Below, one piece after another: positions 62,008 to 64,000 of a stretch of 64,000 bases of DNA. The position numbers were made by a program, and so were the translations under genes. Source of the DNA: UBA5794 sp963714375 (GTDB lineage Bacteria > Actinomycetota > Acidimicrobiia > Spongiisociales > UBA5794); assembly GCA_963714375.1 (NCBI GenBank), contig CAVQOG010000008.1:691279-755278 (forward strand). The letters run 5' to 3'. How positions within the stretch are numbered: position 1 is the stretch's first letter; every line of letters starts with the position of its first letter. The notes below the pieces were generated by a model. The model saw nothing but the letters and a program-made list of their open reading frames with translations. It did not search any database and was not told where the DNA came from.

Positions 62008-64000
62008 TCAGTAATCGTATCCGGCATATGCAAGTCCTAGCGGGTACACCGCATCGGCTCCGTGGATTCGAAGGAGATGACCCACGACGGTCACTGTCCA
62101 TGTCGAATCGATGATGTCATCCACGAGTAGTACGTTCCCGGGTCGGTTCTGAGTGGCTTGAAACTTCGAGATAGCGTTTGTTGCCTGCATGAAGGAGTTC
62201 TCCATATTCTTTTGAGGTTGGCCAGCTCCCGTGCGTCGTATCGTTTGCGCGTACGGGAGACGAAGCGATTCGGCCAATCGCCACCGCGTAGGACTCAACG
62301 ATACGGCCGGGTTCAGAATCCGGAACGGCGGTGACCCAGTCGATCGGCTGGATCCGATACTGTTTCTCCACAAGACGTCGACCAGCCTCAACAAGTTCGT
62401 CGCTGAACGAACCGCTGTGGTACTTGCCTGCCCTCACCAGCGAACCGAGGTGACCCTCGTTGTACCGCGTCACAGCAAACCCCGGTTCGCAGCTGGGTAG
62501 GACAAGGGTCGCCTCTCCGGGAGGGCGCTGCTTCTTTGGTGCAATGTGGATGACTTCGCGACCAAGGAAGTCGTTAGCGCCGCTAACAGCCGCTGGGCTC
62601 GGTTCGGTTCGCACCAACGAGCGACCAAGGCAGTTCGCACAGATCCCACAGGGATCTGCCGGATCGTCCAGGAGTTGTCGAAGCTGCATCATCAGGCACT
62701 CGTCGGACTGCACGTAGTGCGCCATTGCCGCTTGCTCGACGCGCCGCTGCTGCATGACAGCCTCAAAGCGTTCGGTTGGATACTCCCATCGCATTGCCGA
62801 CCGATACCACTTCGCCCCTTCCTTGGTAGCGGCGCCCTCAACCTGGAGCAGCTTGAGAAGTGCGACGAGTCGACCGTACGTGATGTTCACACGGCTCAGG
62901 ATTTCTCGAGTAGACAGACCGGCGCCTGCGGCCAAAGTGTCAAGCACCTCGTCAACCTTTTCTTTGGGGGGTACGGCGTTCTCAATAAAATGGTTCTGGA
63001 TGTTGCGATCTTCTGCTCCTGCGAGTGCGATGCCATAAGACTGATCCACTGCACGTCCCGCTCTACCGACCTGTTGGTAGTAGAAGACCGCGGACCCCGG
63101 AACCTGAAAGTGGATGACGAATCTCACGAAAGGGTTGTCGTACCCCATCGCCAATGCTGAGGTCGCAACCACGACCTTGAGTTCGTTGTTGAGGAGCTTG
63201 CGCTCAATTTCGAGTCGCTCAAAGGAGTCCGTCGATCCCATATATGACTGAGCATCAATTCCTTTGGATCGAAGGTAGTCACCGGCCCGACGGGCATCCG
63301 CAACGGTGAGGGCGTAGACGATTCCAGCCCCGTCAAAGTCGGGGATCGTCTCCGCTAGCCAGGCAAGCCGATGCGCCTTGCTCGGCATGTCGATTACCTG
63401 GAAGTTGGAGTCCGGGGCGGTCAAGCGTTCCGCGGATAACGGTGATGTCGTTCCCGAGTTGGGCCTCAATATCGGCGACCAGCACGGTCATTTGCCGTTG
63501 CAGTTGTGCATAGGACGGGTGTGGATGGCGGTAGGTCGGCCACGATCTGTTTCAACAACCGGTAGTCGGGACGAAAGTCGTGACCCCAGTCCGATATGCA
63601 GTGAGCCTCATCGATCACGAGCAGTCCGAGCCGGTTGAGCAAACCTGGAAGAACCGTCGACCTGAAGTTCTGATTGTTCAGCCTTTCAGGAGAGATCAGC
63701 AGTACGTCGACTTGATTGGCATCAATTCGAGCGAAGATGTCCTCCCATTCAGCCATGTTTGTCGAGTTGACCGTCTCAGCATGCAAGTGCAGGGCCTCAG
63801 CAGCCTCAATCTGGTTGCGCATCAATGCCAGAAGAGGGGAAACGATTACGGTTGGTCCTCGGCCTGCACCGCGGTTGAGCCGTGTAGCAATGAAGTACAC
63901 GGCGGACTTGCCCCAACCGGTTCGTTGCACCACCAAAGACCGCTGGGAGCCGCCGAGCACTGCCTCTATGGCCTCAAGCTGCCCATCTCGAAATCGAGCG
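62008..64000 (-). pseudogene. RecQ-family helicase fused to ComF-type phosphoribosyltransferase, module 2, three frameshifts, cut by window end
   Basis: Paralogue of 54207-56301. Visible from FRDGQLEAIEAV (window end) through QRTGWGKSAVYF, IDEAHCISDWGHDFRPDY, YYQQVGRAGRA, RecQ-type CGICANC, then the ComF-type RRTGAGQPQKNMENSFMQA and VLLVDDIIDSTWTVT. Frames change near 63465, near 63405 and near 62280, each as if one base were inserted; the stretches between keep family similarity (VADIEAQLGNDITVIRGTLD). The N-terminal few dozen residues lie outside the window. Confidence 0.78.

Noticed and set aside
53263..64000. Prophage or integrative element
   Set aside because: No integrase, transposase, structural phage gene or flanking direct repeat is visible in the window.

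Overview
The window reads as a chromosomal segment of a GC-rich actinobacterium, most likely an uncultured member of the Acidimicrobiia or a neighbouring lineage. This rests on gene order, not on a marker-gene match. Many starts are GTG, many genes overlap by ATGA, GTGA or TGATG, and several promoters sit so close to the start codon that the mRNA should be leaderless. From about 1.7 to 41.7 kb the order (moeA, SepX/GlpR-like, rsmI, metG, tatD, rsmA, ispE, glmU, prs, rplY, pth, mfd, mazG, eno, ftsB-like, DUF501, ppx) follows the same set of genes as the Rv0994-Rv1026 stretch of Mycobacterium tuberculosis, with lineage-specific insertions. No transposase, integrase, rRNA or CRISPR array is visible.

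Layout. 1-4.6 kb: uppP (cut by the window edge), a SAF protein, plsY and a molybdenum-cofactor operon moeA-moaC-mogA, then a SepX/GlpR-like membrane protein. 4.6-6.2 kb: tRNA-Ala(CGC) and two odd tRNA-Ala-like copies around small membrane proteins. 6.2-16.4 kb: an LPXTG surface protein, a ROK glucokinase, a DEAD-box/RRM helicase, metX-metY behind what looks like a complete Met-codon transcription attenuator, an MFS carrier and a frameshifted epimerase with both ends duplicated. 16.5-41.7 kb: an HExxH lipoprotein and the housekeeping block (rsmI, metG, tatD, rsmA, ispE, tRNA-Gln, glmU, prs, an inserted aceK, rplY, pth, glpK, pgsA, epimerase, mfd, PPIase, mazG, eno, ftsB, DUF501, ppx). 41.7-51.9 kb: an EF-G paralogue, tRNA-Leu, two PLDc_N membrane proteins, a GGDEF-EAL protein, a divergent arsI/arsR pair, a GNAT/acyl-CoA synthetase fusion with a CBS-BON protein, and an alpha/beta hydrolase. 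51.9-53.2 kb: an isochorismate synthase with two frameshifts.

53.3-64.0 kb is the accessory part. It holds two paralogous modules, each a RecQ-family helicase fused to a ComF-type phosphoribosyltransferase and directly followed by a DprA/SLOG protein. Between them lie a leucine-rich-repeat protein coupled to a Sir2 protein, a divergent XRE regulator, a PP2C phosphatase and an unknown protein. I recognise no named system with this layout; it is the best candidate for an undescribed nucleic-acid handling or conflict system.

Two cautions apply throughout. At least ten reading frames break at single-base indels, mostly one extra base, concentrated after 51.9 kb; in six genes the corrected length becomes an exact multiple of three, so assembly error is at least as likely as decay. 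Several intergenic repeat families (a 53-bp element, GTCAGA-type tandem arrays, C-run/G-run hairpins, AGCTTTC-type arrays) recur, and two of them have entered coding sequence.
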